Assembly (NCBI RefSeq): GCF_037975245.1
Contig: NC_092565.1
Coordinates: 1,930,499 to 1,994,498, forward strand
Reading direction: 5' to 3'
DNA length: 64,000 nucleotides
From: Apostichopus japonicus
Taxonomy: Eukaryota > Echinodermata > Holothuroidea > Aspidochirotida > Stichopodidae
Part shown: positions 1-10,894 of the stretch, in pieces
Position numbering within the stretch: position 1 is the first letter of the stretch
How the letters are laid out: the number at the start of each line of letters is the position of its first letter
Program-made: the position numbers and the translations under genes
Notes under the pieces: model-generated
Database searches by the model: none
The model's input: only the letters and a program-made list of their open reading frames with translations
Told to the model about the DNA's origin: nothing

Positions 1-675
1 TAAAAATCCCAAATGCATAAATGGCAATAAGATGTATACAGATCAACCTCACTGTAGTGCTTTAATATTGGATTCTATGCAGTACTCTTTTTGCCTTTTT
101 CCAATTTATTTGGTATTGACTAGTGAATACTTTAGGATATATTATTCCTTTCAACATTTCATCATGGACTGGTTTAACTTTAAGTTATGAGTAGGGGATA
201 GTTGCTATCTGTATGGAATAACATATGAAGCAAGCATGTATGAGTTCTGACACATTATTACAATGTCAACATTAAGTTTATTTAAGGTGATCCTAGCAGG
301 CTAGGGTCATGTACCATAGATCCTATTGCTCAATTGACACATGCTTTTGCAATTTGCTTTCTTGCATTGTAATTGCAAAGAGATATCTTATAGTTTTAAC
401 ACATTGACATAGTCTTAGATTTATCCATTTTTATTAAATGTTTTCTTTTAATGGGGTTGCAATGAAAATAGATATTTAAATAATCAAACATAACCAACTA
501 ATCAACCAAGTAAACTGTAAAATAAAAGCAAGCCTTTGTCAAAGTTAATGTACAGTAAAGGCTGTTAATTGAACTACAGTATTGATTAGATGAGCATGAT
601 TTATATTGCTCTGTTTTACACAGCCTTAATTTCTATTGATGAATCTTTCTTAGATGATCAATAAAGCAGGATTAC

Positions 676-732
676 CTTCAAAAGGCCACAAAAGGACATG
701 TTTTCCAGGCTGGAACTGTCATTGGTCGCTGC
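676..732 (-). CDS. Exon candidate, minus-strand unknown gene (exon 5)
   Basis: 57 bp (19 codons), phase 0 at both ends. It is preceded by a pyrimidine-rich acceptor TTTCTTCCAG and followed by donor GTAATC. It reads AATNDSSSLENMSFCGLLK without a stop. The product is unrecognised. Confidence 0.4.
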
Positions 733-3132
733 CTGGAAGAAATTTCATTTTGTAGATTTGAATGAAGTATAATGAAAGAGTATTTTAAATAAAGGGCAAC
801 ACTAAATATAAGTGTATTTTATATGAAATAGATTTGTGGTTTCAAACCAGTGTACTTAAACCAGTAGTCAGCCAACTTTTGACTGCAAGAACTTTTGACA
901 GCAAGAAATTCAGGCACTCAGCCATGAACACACTGAATACCAGCCAATCCCATGCTATCCCCCCTCCCCCCACCCCGCCACACACCTCCACAGAAATACA
1001 AAGTCTTAACTCTCCAGAGAAAGGGATTATCAGAGTATCACTTTTCTGTGTGGTAAAAAGAGCTAGTGCACAGGTGCAATCATATCCATAAATGTCTGCA
1101 ACTTACCTGACTTATAAACAAATTTGTCCGAAACAACAGAATGGAAAACAAGTGCAACAAAAACTTACGGGTACTACAGAGTTATCTCTGACATCACTGT
1201 CTGTAGCTTCTTCCTCATTCTCTGGCTGCTAAAGAGAAACAAATACTCCTCAATTGATTTTCATATAAATGAAATTCAATGCACTTTAAAGAATTGATGT
1301 AAGTAGAGATATGAAGGAGAAGGGGGGGGGGGGAGGTTCAGGTACCTAACGGTACTGTGGTAACTTCTCTAGAATTACTGTAGAACATTACCAGACAGAA
1401 CATAACATAAAGAAATCATAACAACTAAAAACTACTCCAATGTTGCTTTTTAACTTGGGAAGTTTACACTTACTTGTGCATCATTACTTTGAGTAAAAAT
1501 ATTGGCCATATTCCGAGGCCTGTTCTTATGTTACAACTGAACATTAGGCGTAACATACATCAATTCTAGAAGAATCAGACGTGTTTACTGATGAAATACA
1601 GTAGCAGCTTGTGACCAAGGGCGGCGGAACCGGGGGGGCACAGGGGGCACGTGCCCCCCCACTTTTCCTCAGGTTAAAAATGTGCCCTTTTTCTACATAA
1701 AAATTGAGGTGTCTCAAGTCAGCAAGAGGCCAGGGAACCAGAATGAACACTCGGGAAGGGCCGTTTCCGGCCATCTGAGGGCATTGTAAAACCAAAAATT
1801 TTCTTGTATGCTCCGCGCCAACCTATGGTGGCACTCCGCTCAGATAGCCGTGCATACAACTTTGCTAATCCTGGCTATGCCCCTGACTTTTAATGAATTT
1901 CTGTGGGTCAAACTCAAAGCCTTTTTGAATGGAAACAATTTTTTTAAGATATTAACAAGGAATAAAGTCTAATTCGGAAGATTCCTACATTAGCAACTAA
2001 CATGATTTCACATGATAGTATGCATATTTTCCTTTGGGGGGGGGGGGCTTGGGGCGTTGATGGAGTGCTGTGTATACACAAATAAGATAAGAGTTATAAA
2101 GGGTACTAAATATAAGGCTGCATCAGTCCAATCGAATTTCTGCAAAGTGCCCTTTGATGTCGGTGCCCCCCCAGATTAAAAATGCTTCCGCCGCCCTTGC
2201 TTGTGACTATGGCGACTATGGATTCGAGTCGTATCAACATTTCTACAGTAACTGTAATTTATTTTTCAGGGGCATTGTGGCAAACATTAAACACAATGCG
2301 GCAATAGGTTTCCTGAACAAACTTATACATTTTGTACAAAAATATAACTTTACATTTTACGTCGGAACCGGGTAGTATGTTCTTTACCAGGTAGTTATCA
2401 GTTGGGCGGGTACTTGGGTTACTTGTGCAAACACTAGTTTGTATCAAACTCATATCAAAGCTTTAAAGACACTATTGCAGCCGGATCAAGACCTTTTCTG
2501 TATAATAACATGACACAAAATCTTAAAATTTTGCAAGAAAATTAGTATGTGTAGCAATTGAGATGTGAGACGTATACATCTCCCATGATCACAGAAACTG
2601 CAACAAATCAACTAATTGTATCTTAAAGATCTGTACTTACTGGCCCCATATTAAGCATGCTATCACTTTAAAAGCTTATGAGATTACATTCTAGCTGTAG
2701 ACTGTAGAAGTTAAAAAAAAAAGCTCTGACTTCAAATTAGCCTGGAAATATATACATCATTCTTCTTATGTTTTTCACTAGTATGTGTTCTTCTGGTACA
2801 GTTCAGTTTGCAAAGACGATGAAAAAAATAAATGTTGTTAAACTGATGGATTCTGAGAGGTTCAGATTGGCTTGAGCATTATCTCTTGTAGAGTTGGCAT
2901 GTTGAATGTTGGAACTTGGAATACAGCAAGCACACTTTAAGTTACATATAAACTCTGACAAAATGCTTTGTACTAAGTTTAACTGGAAAAGATACAAAAT
3001 TTTACAATGTACTGTACCTATTTTGTCATCTATCCAACAAGATGTCAATGAAGTGTGATCTGTTTTCTCTTTGCAGTAGTTAATAGCTGCCTGCAAATGG
3101 CTAGTTTTTCTTAATCTTGGACATAACTTCAT
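676..3132 (-). CDS. Candidate five-exon gene of unknown function
   Basis: Five minus-strand segments, each bounded by AG and GT, keep one reading frame when joined: 3132-3018, 2665-2641, 1519-1474, 1228-1169 and 732-676. Donors include GTAAGT at three of the five. The predicted protein starts with Met at 3132 (MKLCPRLRK), has a basic and polar N-terminal half (NYCKEKTDHTSLTSCW), then an acidic stretch (QPENEEEATDSDVRD) and a Ser-rich piece (NDSSSLENMSFCGLL). No domain was recognised. The 25-nt microexon at 2665-2641 is the weakest link; it is included because it makes all phases agree. A hAT element (1616-2199) sits in the intron between exons 2 and 3. The gene probably continues left of position 676. 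A strong donor at 4892 could end an upstream exon. This is inference from splice signals and frame only. Confidence 0.42.
1169..1228 (-). CDS. Exon candidate, minus-strand unknown gene (exon 4)
   Basis: 60 bp (20 codons), phase 0 at both ends, with acceptor TTTCTCTTTAG and donor GTAAGTTTTT. The peptide is acidic (PENEEEATDSDVRD). This is the best-supported exon of the set because both splice sites are near consensus. Confidence 0.5.
1474..1519 (-). CDS. Exon candidate, minus-strand unknown gene (exon 3)
   Basis: 46 bp with one leading base of split codon, then PRNMANIFTQSNDAQ, ending in phase 0 at donor GTAAGTG. The acceptor GAACAG has a poor pyrimidine tract. It joins in frame to exon 4. 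Confidence 0.4.
1616..2199. mobile_element. hAT-type MITE, family A (copy 1)
   Basis: 584 bp bounded by inverted ends CAAGGGCGGCGGAA / TTCCGCCGCCCTTG and flanked by the exact 8-bp duplication CTTGTGAC at 1608-1615 and 2200-2207. An 8-bp target duplication with CA..TG ends is typical of hAT transposons. There is no transposase, so the copy is non-autonomous. It carries the conserved hairpin core at about 1809-1842 (minus sense) and a G run near 2035. Confidence 0.9.
2641..2665 (-). CDS. Microexon candidate, minus-strand unknown gene (exon 2)
   Basis: 25 bp between acceptor TTTTAAAG and a strong donor GTAAGTACAG. It is needed to connect the phase-1 end of exon 1 to the phase-2 start of exon 3. 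It could be a chance match. Confidence 0.28.
3018..3132 (-). CDS. Exon candidate, minus-strand unknown gene (exon 1)
   Basis: The segment starts at an ATG right after TATTTCAGACCTGTAG and runs open for 38 codons (MKLCPRLRKTSHLQ...SCWIDDKI) to donor GTACAG in phase 1. Either ATG or the AG before it could define the start. No domain was recognised. Confidence 0.4.
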
Positions 3133-3139
3133 CTACAGG

Positions 3140-4890
3140 TCTGAAATACAAAATAGGTGTAAGATGGATGGTCACAACTCTTCTAAGACTAAAGTAACAG
3201 TATAGGCCTAGGATATGTTATGTTACTCTATGAGTATTATACATAGATGTGACTGAGTTCAAAGACACCCTTCTCTAATCTGCACTATTTGAACAATTGT
3301 GTCTGGCCATAAATGAGTAAAACATTCTAGACTAGTTAAGCATAGCAGGCTGGTGGGCTTTATCTCCAAAAGGTAGGTTGAAGCGTGAGCATTCTCATTA
3401 TGTTCCCTGTTGATTGAATATACAATCTTATATGGACTAAAATGAAGTCAATCCACTTCCATAAGTCATGAAGATTTTGATTAAACAATTGTCCAGCCTA
3501 AGCTCAAATTTATTGACAGCCAAACCTTCCAATATTTCCCTATCAAAGCATTGTTCAATTGAAATTACACAATTCACATTGCACTAACAAATCAAAAACC
3601 AATTGCATTTCATCAGAAAAATATGATGATTGAGAACTCCTTTGATCCTTTATTCAAAGAAAATGGCCCAATACCACGGAAGTACTTTATTGTTCAAATT
3701 GTTGAGTGGTAATGGCAGTGGTGACAGCTGCTTTGATTTGCCAGCATGAAAAATGTGATACTTACTTTCTTAGTGAGGATGCATTGAATTAGTTGAATTT
3801 GCGATTGATTAGCCTACACGTAGTTTGTAAGTTGTAGGACTACCAGTACTGCAGTACCTAGTACTAGGTATCACCATTCAATGCATTACACGTGCAGTAG
3901 TAACTAACTGTAGTATAGTAAAGGCTTCATGATTGACCCACCCTCGTAATTGACACACCTTCAAATATTACTAGCAACGATACAGCAGGCCACCTAAACA
4001 TTTTGCAGTGTAGCAGAGTTACATATTTCATGAGCTTGAATCCATTTCAGCTATTTGCTGACCAAATTGTGGTTTTTCTTAAGCTTTTAACATCCTCCAC
4101 CCAGTTTTACACGTTTCTTGGTCATTTGGAATCTTACACCCTAAAAATAACCAACATTACCTCAATATGATACCACTTATCTCTGGGACCTGACCTGTCT
4201 GAGCTTAGAGGCTCAGAGCATAGCAAACTGCATACAAAGTCAATTGATGTATACTAAGGCCTCACTACACTACACTACAGTTAGCTTATCAACGAATGTG
4301 TCAATTTAGGGGTATGAAAGAACTTGACACGGCAGACATTTTGAGGTCAAATTCTGCTCAATTGTACAGTGCATAAGCACAGAACCCTAAATATTTAGAG
4401 ATCATTACATTTCTGAGGAACTACACATATGAAAAACATACAGTTGAGTGATTTGGATTTTTCCTTGATATACAGTACATCGTTGATCAAATCCTATAGG
4501 CTTAAGTGCGTCAATTATCCCACCATGATACTAGTAGTAGTAACACGTAAATTTAGGCTACAATTCTTTAGAACAGCAAGGAAGCCCCAAAGCCCCGTAC
4601 TCATGACCTTCAAATATAAACAAGTAGCCTAATGAATGAGATAGGTACTTGTTCGGCTCGGCACACTCGATACCTCCTACCCTATAGTACCTAGCTTAGG
4701 CTTGCCTAAGGTACAGTATGCCATACAACCGGCTAATATGCACAATTTCCATCCAATAATACTGCTGTTAGTGGCAACAAGTTTCACATAAAGTATATTG
4801 GATATTCAGGCGATGCGTAAGCCTTGGTTTCAAGTGAGCACCTTATCGGTAGTCTTTCACCGATAAAATTACAGCTAAAATGAGATACTT
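3140..4890. other. No gene recognised; possible intron
   Basis: AT-rich sequence without a convincing coding segment. One isolated minus-strand donor-like GTAAGT lies near 3765. Short repeated CAGTACT/TACTGCAG motifs occur near 3840-3860. Nothing else was seen. Confidence 0.4.
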
Positions 4891-4892
4891 AC

Positions 4893-5050
4893 GTTGCTGG
4901 ATGATATACAGGATGTGTACAACAGTCGTAGCCTACTTCGCGTACGTACGAATAGTGTATACCTCTGTGCTGTGTCTAAACAGTTGATGGCGCAATGTCG
5001 CTACAAGTCTCGTACTGCGATGGTCTAAAATTGCCAATTTTCGTTATTTT
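4893..5050 (-). promoter_or_regulatory. Possible CpG-bearing 5' end of the minus-strand gene
   Basis: A strong minus-strand donor GTAAGTATCT lies just left of 4893, preceded by a CpG-containing segment (CGTACGTACGCG near 4939) in an otherwise AT-rich region. This would fit a non-coding first exon and promoter. No TATA box or other element was recognised, so the call is weak. Confidence 0.22.
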
Positions 5051-5459
5051 ACATCCAGAATATTCCAAATTTCACCAAGAATAGCAATCATGTGTCTTTA
5101 ATACAAATTCTGGATGTCGCTGATATATATATCCTAGTTTTCCGTATATTGAGCGGAAAGTTGAGGTTAACATATATCCTACCTACACCGATTGAGAAAA
5201 TAACGTTATATACACTGTTGAGTGAGGCTCAGATTTGCACTGAAAATGCTCTTTATCGCAAGAACATACAATTCTAAGTTAATTTCTGATAAATACCATC
5301 ATGTTGTCTACATTCGAAGTGAAATTTGTTTACACAACGCACGATATTTGAATTGGTAATGTCTCAGACTTATGTTTACCAAGAAGTTGGTAAACAGATG
5401 CCCAAGGTACACATAGGCCCCAGCTACCACCCACGAATGTAAACATATGCCCGCATTCA

Positions 5460-5463
<4 letters not shown>

Positions 5464-5512
<49 letters not shown>
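5464..5512. repeat. AT dinucleotide microsatellite
   Basis: About 24 tandem AT units. It gives rise to spurious Tyr-Ile repeat translations. Confidence 0.97.
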
Positions 5513-5514
<2 letters not shown>

Positions 5515-5629
5515 GCATACATGTGGCATCTCAGTGTGAGTGGGCAAAATGCAACTTTTGCCCTCAAACTTTTTCGCCCGCTAAATGCGCATTCTAATAA
5601 ATATATTATATATGTGTATATCTATATCT

Positions 5630-6060
5630 GTGTACTCTTTCATTTTAGTTTGTTATACACCTAGCTTCGTCGTGTATGATCTTATCAAGCTCTACTCAAT
5701 ATTAGCTTAAGAACTGGTATGATGAGAGAGCGAGAAAATTGCACTTTGCCCACTCACAATGCGCCTTTACTTCTCCATATCTTGCCTCTTCAAAAGCTTC
5801 CTACTTACGCGAGAAGCTAAAAAGGATTTTACGAGAGAAGAAACTGTTGAAGTTTTAACTATTGTATTAATGTTTTAGTTCTACATGTTAATATCATTAA
5901 ATTTCCATTGTACCTCCAGTTCCAGTTTGTGTACTCACTTTCTTTTTAGTTTGTTATTTGAGATATCGGTGTATGTAGAAAACACTTAGAGTGTCGGGTA
6001 TGAAGTACTTATCAAGCTCTACTCAAATATTAGCTCAAGAACCGGTATACTGAGACTTAT
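5630..6060. repeat. Direct repeat, about 305-bp spacing
   Basis: The segment with TAGTTTGTTAT...TTATCAAGCTCTACTC..AATATTAGCT.AAGAAC.GGTAT occurs at about 5645-5725 and again at about 5948-6045 with moderate divergence. A (TA)-rich stretch precedes the first copy. Confidence 0.7.
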
Positions 6061-6109
6061 GCCATGGCGAAATACTTAAGCTCTGATTTACGATTAATGT
6101 CTGGAATAA

Positions 6110-6460
6110 CAGGGGCGTCGGAAGCTATTTGGGATTGGTACGGCAGATCAGAGTGTGGCCATCTTTCATAATTATCGAGGGGACAATTGGTAGGTCAAAC
6201 TACACTACGCGCCACCGTGGTAATGGAGAAAATTTTGAAAAAATGCCTCCCAGATTGCAGGAAATGGCTATTCCCGTTCTTGAAAACAAGACCCCTGCCA
6301 CCCGACTAATCTTCTGAAACACATTTTGAAGTATGATTCATTTTGGTTCTTTATTTTTTGCCATTTTTTCTTCTTAGTCCTACTTTTTTTTTTTTTTTTT
6401 AGCGCCGTGAATATTGGTTCGGCGTTCGCTGGACCTGCCGCACCAGCTCCGACGCCCCTG
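6110..6460. mobile_element. Small TIR element, ends AGGGGCGTCGG
   Basis: Inverted ends AGGGGCGTCGGA / TCCGACGCCCCT, flanked by a shared GAATAAC at 6104-6110 and 6460-6466. The 7-bp duplication is one short of the hAT standard, so the exact ends are uncertain. It contains a T run (6385-6401) and no coding capacity. Confidence 0.6.
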
Positions 6461-6474
6461 AATAACCACCACAA

Positions 6475-7080
6475 AATCCTCTAGTTTCACCATTGTTAAA
6501 AGAAACATTTCCGCGTTTTCGACCGGGTTTTAGTGAAATAAAATCTTCTACCCCCATCCCTTCTTGGCGCATTACAGCTGAAATGCACCTAAAACACTTT
6601 TTCACCCTCCCTTGGCAAATCATCTAGTTTCGCCATTGTAAAAAAAAACATTTCCGCGTTTTTGACCTGTATTTAGTGTAAAAGCCTCAACCCACCTCCC
6701 CACACCTTTGCTGGCGCATATTGGCTGAAATGCGCTGGCCAAAAACACTTCATTTCCCTCCCTTGGCAAACTCCTCTAGTTTGCCATTCATTGTGTACAA
6801 AAACATTGTCGCGTTTTCGACCTGCATTTAGTGAAAAAAAAACCTTGGCCCTTTCCGACTCATCGTGGCGCATATTGGCTGAAATGCGCTCAAAAACTTC
6901 TTCACCCTCCCTTGACAAAATAATCTAACTCATCCATTGTAAAGTACAATTTCCGTGTTTCCGACCTACATTTACTGAAATAGCTTTAAACCCGCACCCC
7001 TTCCTGGCGAATATAGGCTGAAATGCGCCCAAAAGACTTTGTCACCCTCCCTTGACAAATTCCTCTCGTTTCCGAGTTTT
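6475..7080. repeat. Degenerate 145-bp tandem array
   Basis: Four to five units, each carrying CTCCCTTG(G/A)CAAA (near 6609, 6757, 6909, 7049), TTTCCGCGTTT..GACCT and a sentence-like GGCGCATATTGGCTGAAATGCGC. Units are about 70-85% alike. No gene. Confidence 0.8.
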
Positions 7081-7089
7081 CCGCGATTT

Positions 7090-7186
7090 CGACCTTGCTA
7101 TATAGCAAGGTCGATAACGCGGAAACCGCGGAAACCGTTGATATTGAACCCTGTTTCTCGATTTCCGCGTTTCCGCGTTATCGACC
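7090..7186. repeat. Palindrome plus inverted repeat
   Basis: Positions 7090-7113 are a perfect 24-bp palindrome with arm CGACCTTGCTAT. The adjacent 18-mer GGTCGATAACGCGGAAAC at 7109-7126 is perfectly inverted at 7169-7186. It closes the 145-bp array and uses the same TTTCCGCGTT motif. Confidence 0.9.
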
Positions 7187-7372
7187 TGGCCGTGGATTTA
7201 GTGCAATGTTTCTCCATATTAACCACGCCATACCACGCCATACCAAATTTGGTCACATGTTGAAATTGTCTACAGTAGTTGCAAAAATGTGGCAACCGAA
7301 AGTCAGGATTTCTCTAAAATGGGATGATGATACTGCATGGGTTAATAAACACATGCTACACATACAATTGTT

Positions 7373-7738
7373 CAGTGGCGTAGGAAGGTACTTTTGAGTG
7401 GGGGGGCTGAAGACTGATGGCCGGCCTGGGGGAGGGGTCTAAGGGGAGGGGTGTCCCCCTCCCCTTTGGAATTTTTTGCATTTCCAGGTGGCCTCAGATG
7501 CAATTTGGTGCAATATAGCACACTTCAACACCCACTCCATTTTGTAAACTTAATTTTGTATTTTCACCTGGCCTTAGATGTAATTTGGTGCTCCAAATGA
7601 GATTTTTTTCTCATTTGGAAATGAAAAAGGGGTTTTCTGACTTGCGGAGCGGGGGGGGCGGAATGATACTTCCGCCCCTCAACATTTTTCACTGGGGGGG
7701 CTGGCACCCGCCCAGCCCCCCTGGTTCCTACGCCCTTG
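7373..7738. mobile_element. hAT-type MITE, family B
   Basis: 366 bp with ends CAGTGGCGTAGGAA / TTCCTACGCCCTTG and an exact 8-bp duplication CAATTGTT at 7365-7372 and 7739-7746. Subterminal G runs on the left and C runs on the right are typical of the families in this window. Non-coding. Confidence 0.9.
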
Positions 7739-7746
7739 CAATTGTT

Positions 7747-8557
7747 TCATATTAATAAGGGGGTTAGCTTAGATATATTCAGGAAAAAAGTGTCTGTAGA
7801 GCTTTTGTATAAATTTTTGCAGGAGCAAACAAACTATGAAATTATTCTCTATATCAAGATTGCAAAGAAACTATAACCATTGCGATCTCCTTCGTGTTTG
7901 TTGAGTCTCCTCTTCAGTGTGTGTAGGCCTAGTTGTAATCTATATGTGCCTCTTTGCTGTTGTGTATTGGAATCAGAATTCACTGTCGATTGAAATTGAT
8001 GATGTTCTTATGCAGCCTTTAATAATAATGCCATGAGTCATTACAATTTCTCAAGAAAGGGAACCATGATATTTATTTGGTATTATTTTGTCTTCATCCC
8101 TCTTCTCTGCATGAAGGAAACCCAATAGATATCAGACACAGGGGTTTGGTGATCTGTTGATTACAGGCATTGAAGACGTGCCCGAAACCGCGTGCCGCCA
8201 TCTGGAAAAGTTAACTTTCCGTTGCTTGCAAGTGTAGTTTTTTTCGTGTCGCTACAAAATGCAGACAGTGGTGAAACGTGATACCTTGTTATCTTTTATC
8301 TAGACCTGAGATGTCCATCGCTGCTATGTACACTGTGTTGTGGGTATTGACCATAGCTGTATGTACTGACTGTGCACAAGTGTCTAATTACCGACGGTAG
8401 CAAACTGTGTGTGTATTTTCTGGGATCTATGGTGGTGCTTAACACTTCTGTTACACCTCATTCGAAACTAGGTCAGATTACCGGCATGAGATGTTTCTTT
8501 GTGCGCGAGTCTTCAATGCCTTCAAGCATGCCTCCCTTTTCCTCTAAATCATTACAG
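7747..8557. other. No gene recognised upstream of the KDZ exons
   Basis: AT-rich sequence with no convincing coding segment. The 5' exons expected for a full KDZ transposase gene were not found here. Confidence 0.4.
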
Positions 8558-8773
8558 GAATGGCTTTTTCTGTTCAAGTGACTTTTTGCCATTGCACAAA
8601 TGATACAGAGAGTCTTGTGAGATGTGGTTATTGGCCATCCAGTCCAAGGAATCCAATTTGTGCAATAAGTATATGCTTGCTAACATGGATTGCAACAATG
8701 GAGATGCAATCTTAATTCTCTTAAGTCTATATGCCAATCATTGAAGTGGCTACATGGAATAGCAGATGATGAT
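8558..8773 (+). pseudogene. KDZ transposase exon 1 (Cys-His / GYWPSSP block)
   Basis: Acceptor CATTACAG, donor GTGAGT. It reads FSVQVTFCHCTNDTESLVRC then GYWPSSPRNPICAIS, the zinc-binding and WP motif characteristic of KDZ proteins. After about 8695 the frame shifts and LNSLKSICQSLKWLHG continues to the donor. One indel therefore separates two good halves. Confidence 0.68.
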
Positions 8774-9285
8774 GTGAGTATGGAGTAAACTTTGCAGCTT
8801 GTTGTGTCTCCCTAGATCTGGGTCTTGAAATAATTAGAAATTTTTGGTGGTAAGAATTTTAGGTTATCGAATTAGAATTCAACATGTCGTAACACTCACT
8901 GCACATTGATATTCCCAGGAAACAGTATGATATTGTTTTATCAGTGAGTAACTATTTGAAGTTAAGCACACATCGAGGAATCCACCGCATATAACACATG
9001 TCTTATGGATGGCACGCTTTATTTCCTCAAGTTGCTTTTTAAAATAAAAAGTTGTTTTTGACACAGTTTAAACAGCCAAAAGGAAATACATATCTTAGCT
9101 TTGATTTTCATGGATATTCTGGTATGAGTTCACATGCAGGCATTGATGTAGGAGTTTGTTGACCAACAGTTATGTGCTGCTTGCTTTTCAGTCATTTAGT
9201 GAGCACATCTTCTTTTACAAGCAAAAATTGTATCCGACTAACATTTGGAATTTTCAGATATCCTACCTATATCCCACCTTAACAG

Positions 9286-9366
9286 ATGAGACCTAGAGGA
9301 ATTCCGTAACTTCAAGGAGAGGGTCTCGATATAGATGATGGAACATCTTGTCCCACTTGTCCAAAG
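9286..9366 (+). pseudogene. KDZ transposase exon 2 (CPTCPK)
   Basis: 81 bp between CCACCTTAACAG and GTAACG. The 3' half reads GLDIDDGTSCPTCPK in phase 0, directly continuing into exon 3. The 5' half is open in another frame (LEEFRNFKER), which is the segment expected before it in KDZ proteins, so an indel is likely near 9320. Confidence 0.6.
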
Positions 9367-9964
9367 GTAACGTAAAACCTGAATTTAATCATACAAATTA
9401 CTTAACACTTGCATTCAATTTATACAAAGGTTTGCAAATGGCAAGATATAATAGCATTACATGAATCCTTCAATCATTGGCAGCACATGGGATGACGATG
9501 CATTACCTGATATAAGGAAAGGAGTAGAAAGATTGATTGGAATATTAATTGCATGCTCTAAAAATACGGTGACAGCTCATTCAAAGATATTTCATGCTAA
9601 CACCAGGAGAACCAATGCTGAAGTCCATCACTAATTGTCCTTCACAAATTGGAGAATACTTCTTAACATATCACAGGGTGTCTAAAGCAGCATTTTGCGT
9701 CCTTTTCTATGATTTTTCTCAACCTCATTGGCTCCACAATGCAATAACGACATACATAACTAGCTTAACTATTCAAATATTCAAATGTTGGCATAATAGT
9801 CGAAAAATTTACAACTTTAAACTTTGTTTTTCTCGAAGATATTTTCCGTTGGGATCCCAATAAACCTCGCCCATAATATGAATATTTAAACCCTACGTAC
9901 GTCATTGACCAATACGAAATGCAACACCATACTTGATTTGTGCACAGTTTATATGGCAGTTGTA

Positions 9965-9991
9965 CCAGGGAGTTCCATAACAACTCCCTGG
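9965..9991. repeat. Short hairpin
   Basis: CCAGGGAGTT and AACTCCCTGG form a perfect 10-bp stem around a 7-nt loop, with GTTGTACC on both sides. It lies in the KDZ intron. Function unknown. Confidence 0.75.
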
Positions 9992-10717
9992 TTGTACCAA
10001 CACAACGTTTTGAATCTATTTTTAGCATTGGCTCATAACTAAAACTGCATCTCTGATTGGTTGCATTCAAACTAGTGGCTTTGGGGGAACTGTGTGCGAT
10101 TAAATTAAATGTGCAATTTGTCGGAGAACACTTTTCTCATTATCTGCAAATGTCCTTAAATACTCGCCAATTAACACTGTTGGCAGGGAAAAACTTAGCT
10201 GATATCTTAGTTTGCTGTTTTGTGATTGATGTAAAAACCTTGATGGACATGTCAAAAAAGTGGAAAACAGAGAAAAAATGCAAAATGTTGCTTTAAGTTT
10301 TGTCGTGCTAATATTACAAAAGTAACAAGAAATAATATATTATCATGAAAGCATATGTAGTAACAGTGTTGGAATTAACATACATGATCTTATTTTCTGG
10401 AAGTGAACAGAGCAGACCAGTTTGAAATCAATCATAAAAAGTGGATCTGTTGCACTCTCTCCAAATTTAAATGATGCTTTGTTTGCACACTTAACAACTG
10501 GAATCCTCAAAATATTATAAGTGGATAATACTATTTGTATCAAGTTCCTTGAGAGGACAGAATAGCATGGATTAAAGCCTATTACAATACATAATCCCTC
10601 ATCAATCTTGTTTGTCTCGCCATCTTTATCAAGAGGTTTGTGTCTGTGAACATGTGGTTTATGTTAAATTATGTTATGGTAATCTTTGTTTTTACATTTT
10701 TTCTACTCCCCTAATAG

Positions 10718-10894
10718 GAAGAGGGGAACATTTTTGTCAGTTTTGATGCCAATTTTGGTCTTGTCAGAAAGAGCTACTCAGGCACAAGTTCACAGTCACT
10801 GAAGCATTCTACAAAGTACTTCCTTGATGATAAAGAAGTTAATTCTTTTGTAGACAGCTACCAATCTGATGAAGTGAACAAAGAAGACACTATG
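10718..10894 (+). CDS. KDZ transposase exon 3 (FDANFGLVRK, catalytic Asp region)
   Basis: 177 bp, 59 codons, fully open, phase 0 at both ends, acceptor CCCCTAATAG and donor GTAGGA. It carries VSFDANFGLVRKSYSGT and then YFLDDKEVNSFVDSYQ. The DANFGL block is the hallmark of KDZ transposases and contains the presumed first metal-binding Asp. This is the best-preserved exon. Confidence 0.8.

Noticed and set aside
5308-5547. Tyr-Ile repeat open frames, also at 20027-20376
   Set aside because: They are products of AT microsatellites.
7039-7397. Overlapping open frames around the palindrome
   Set aside because: They arise from the inverted repeat and the end of the 145-bp array; no coding features.
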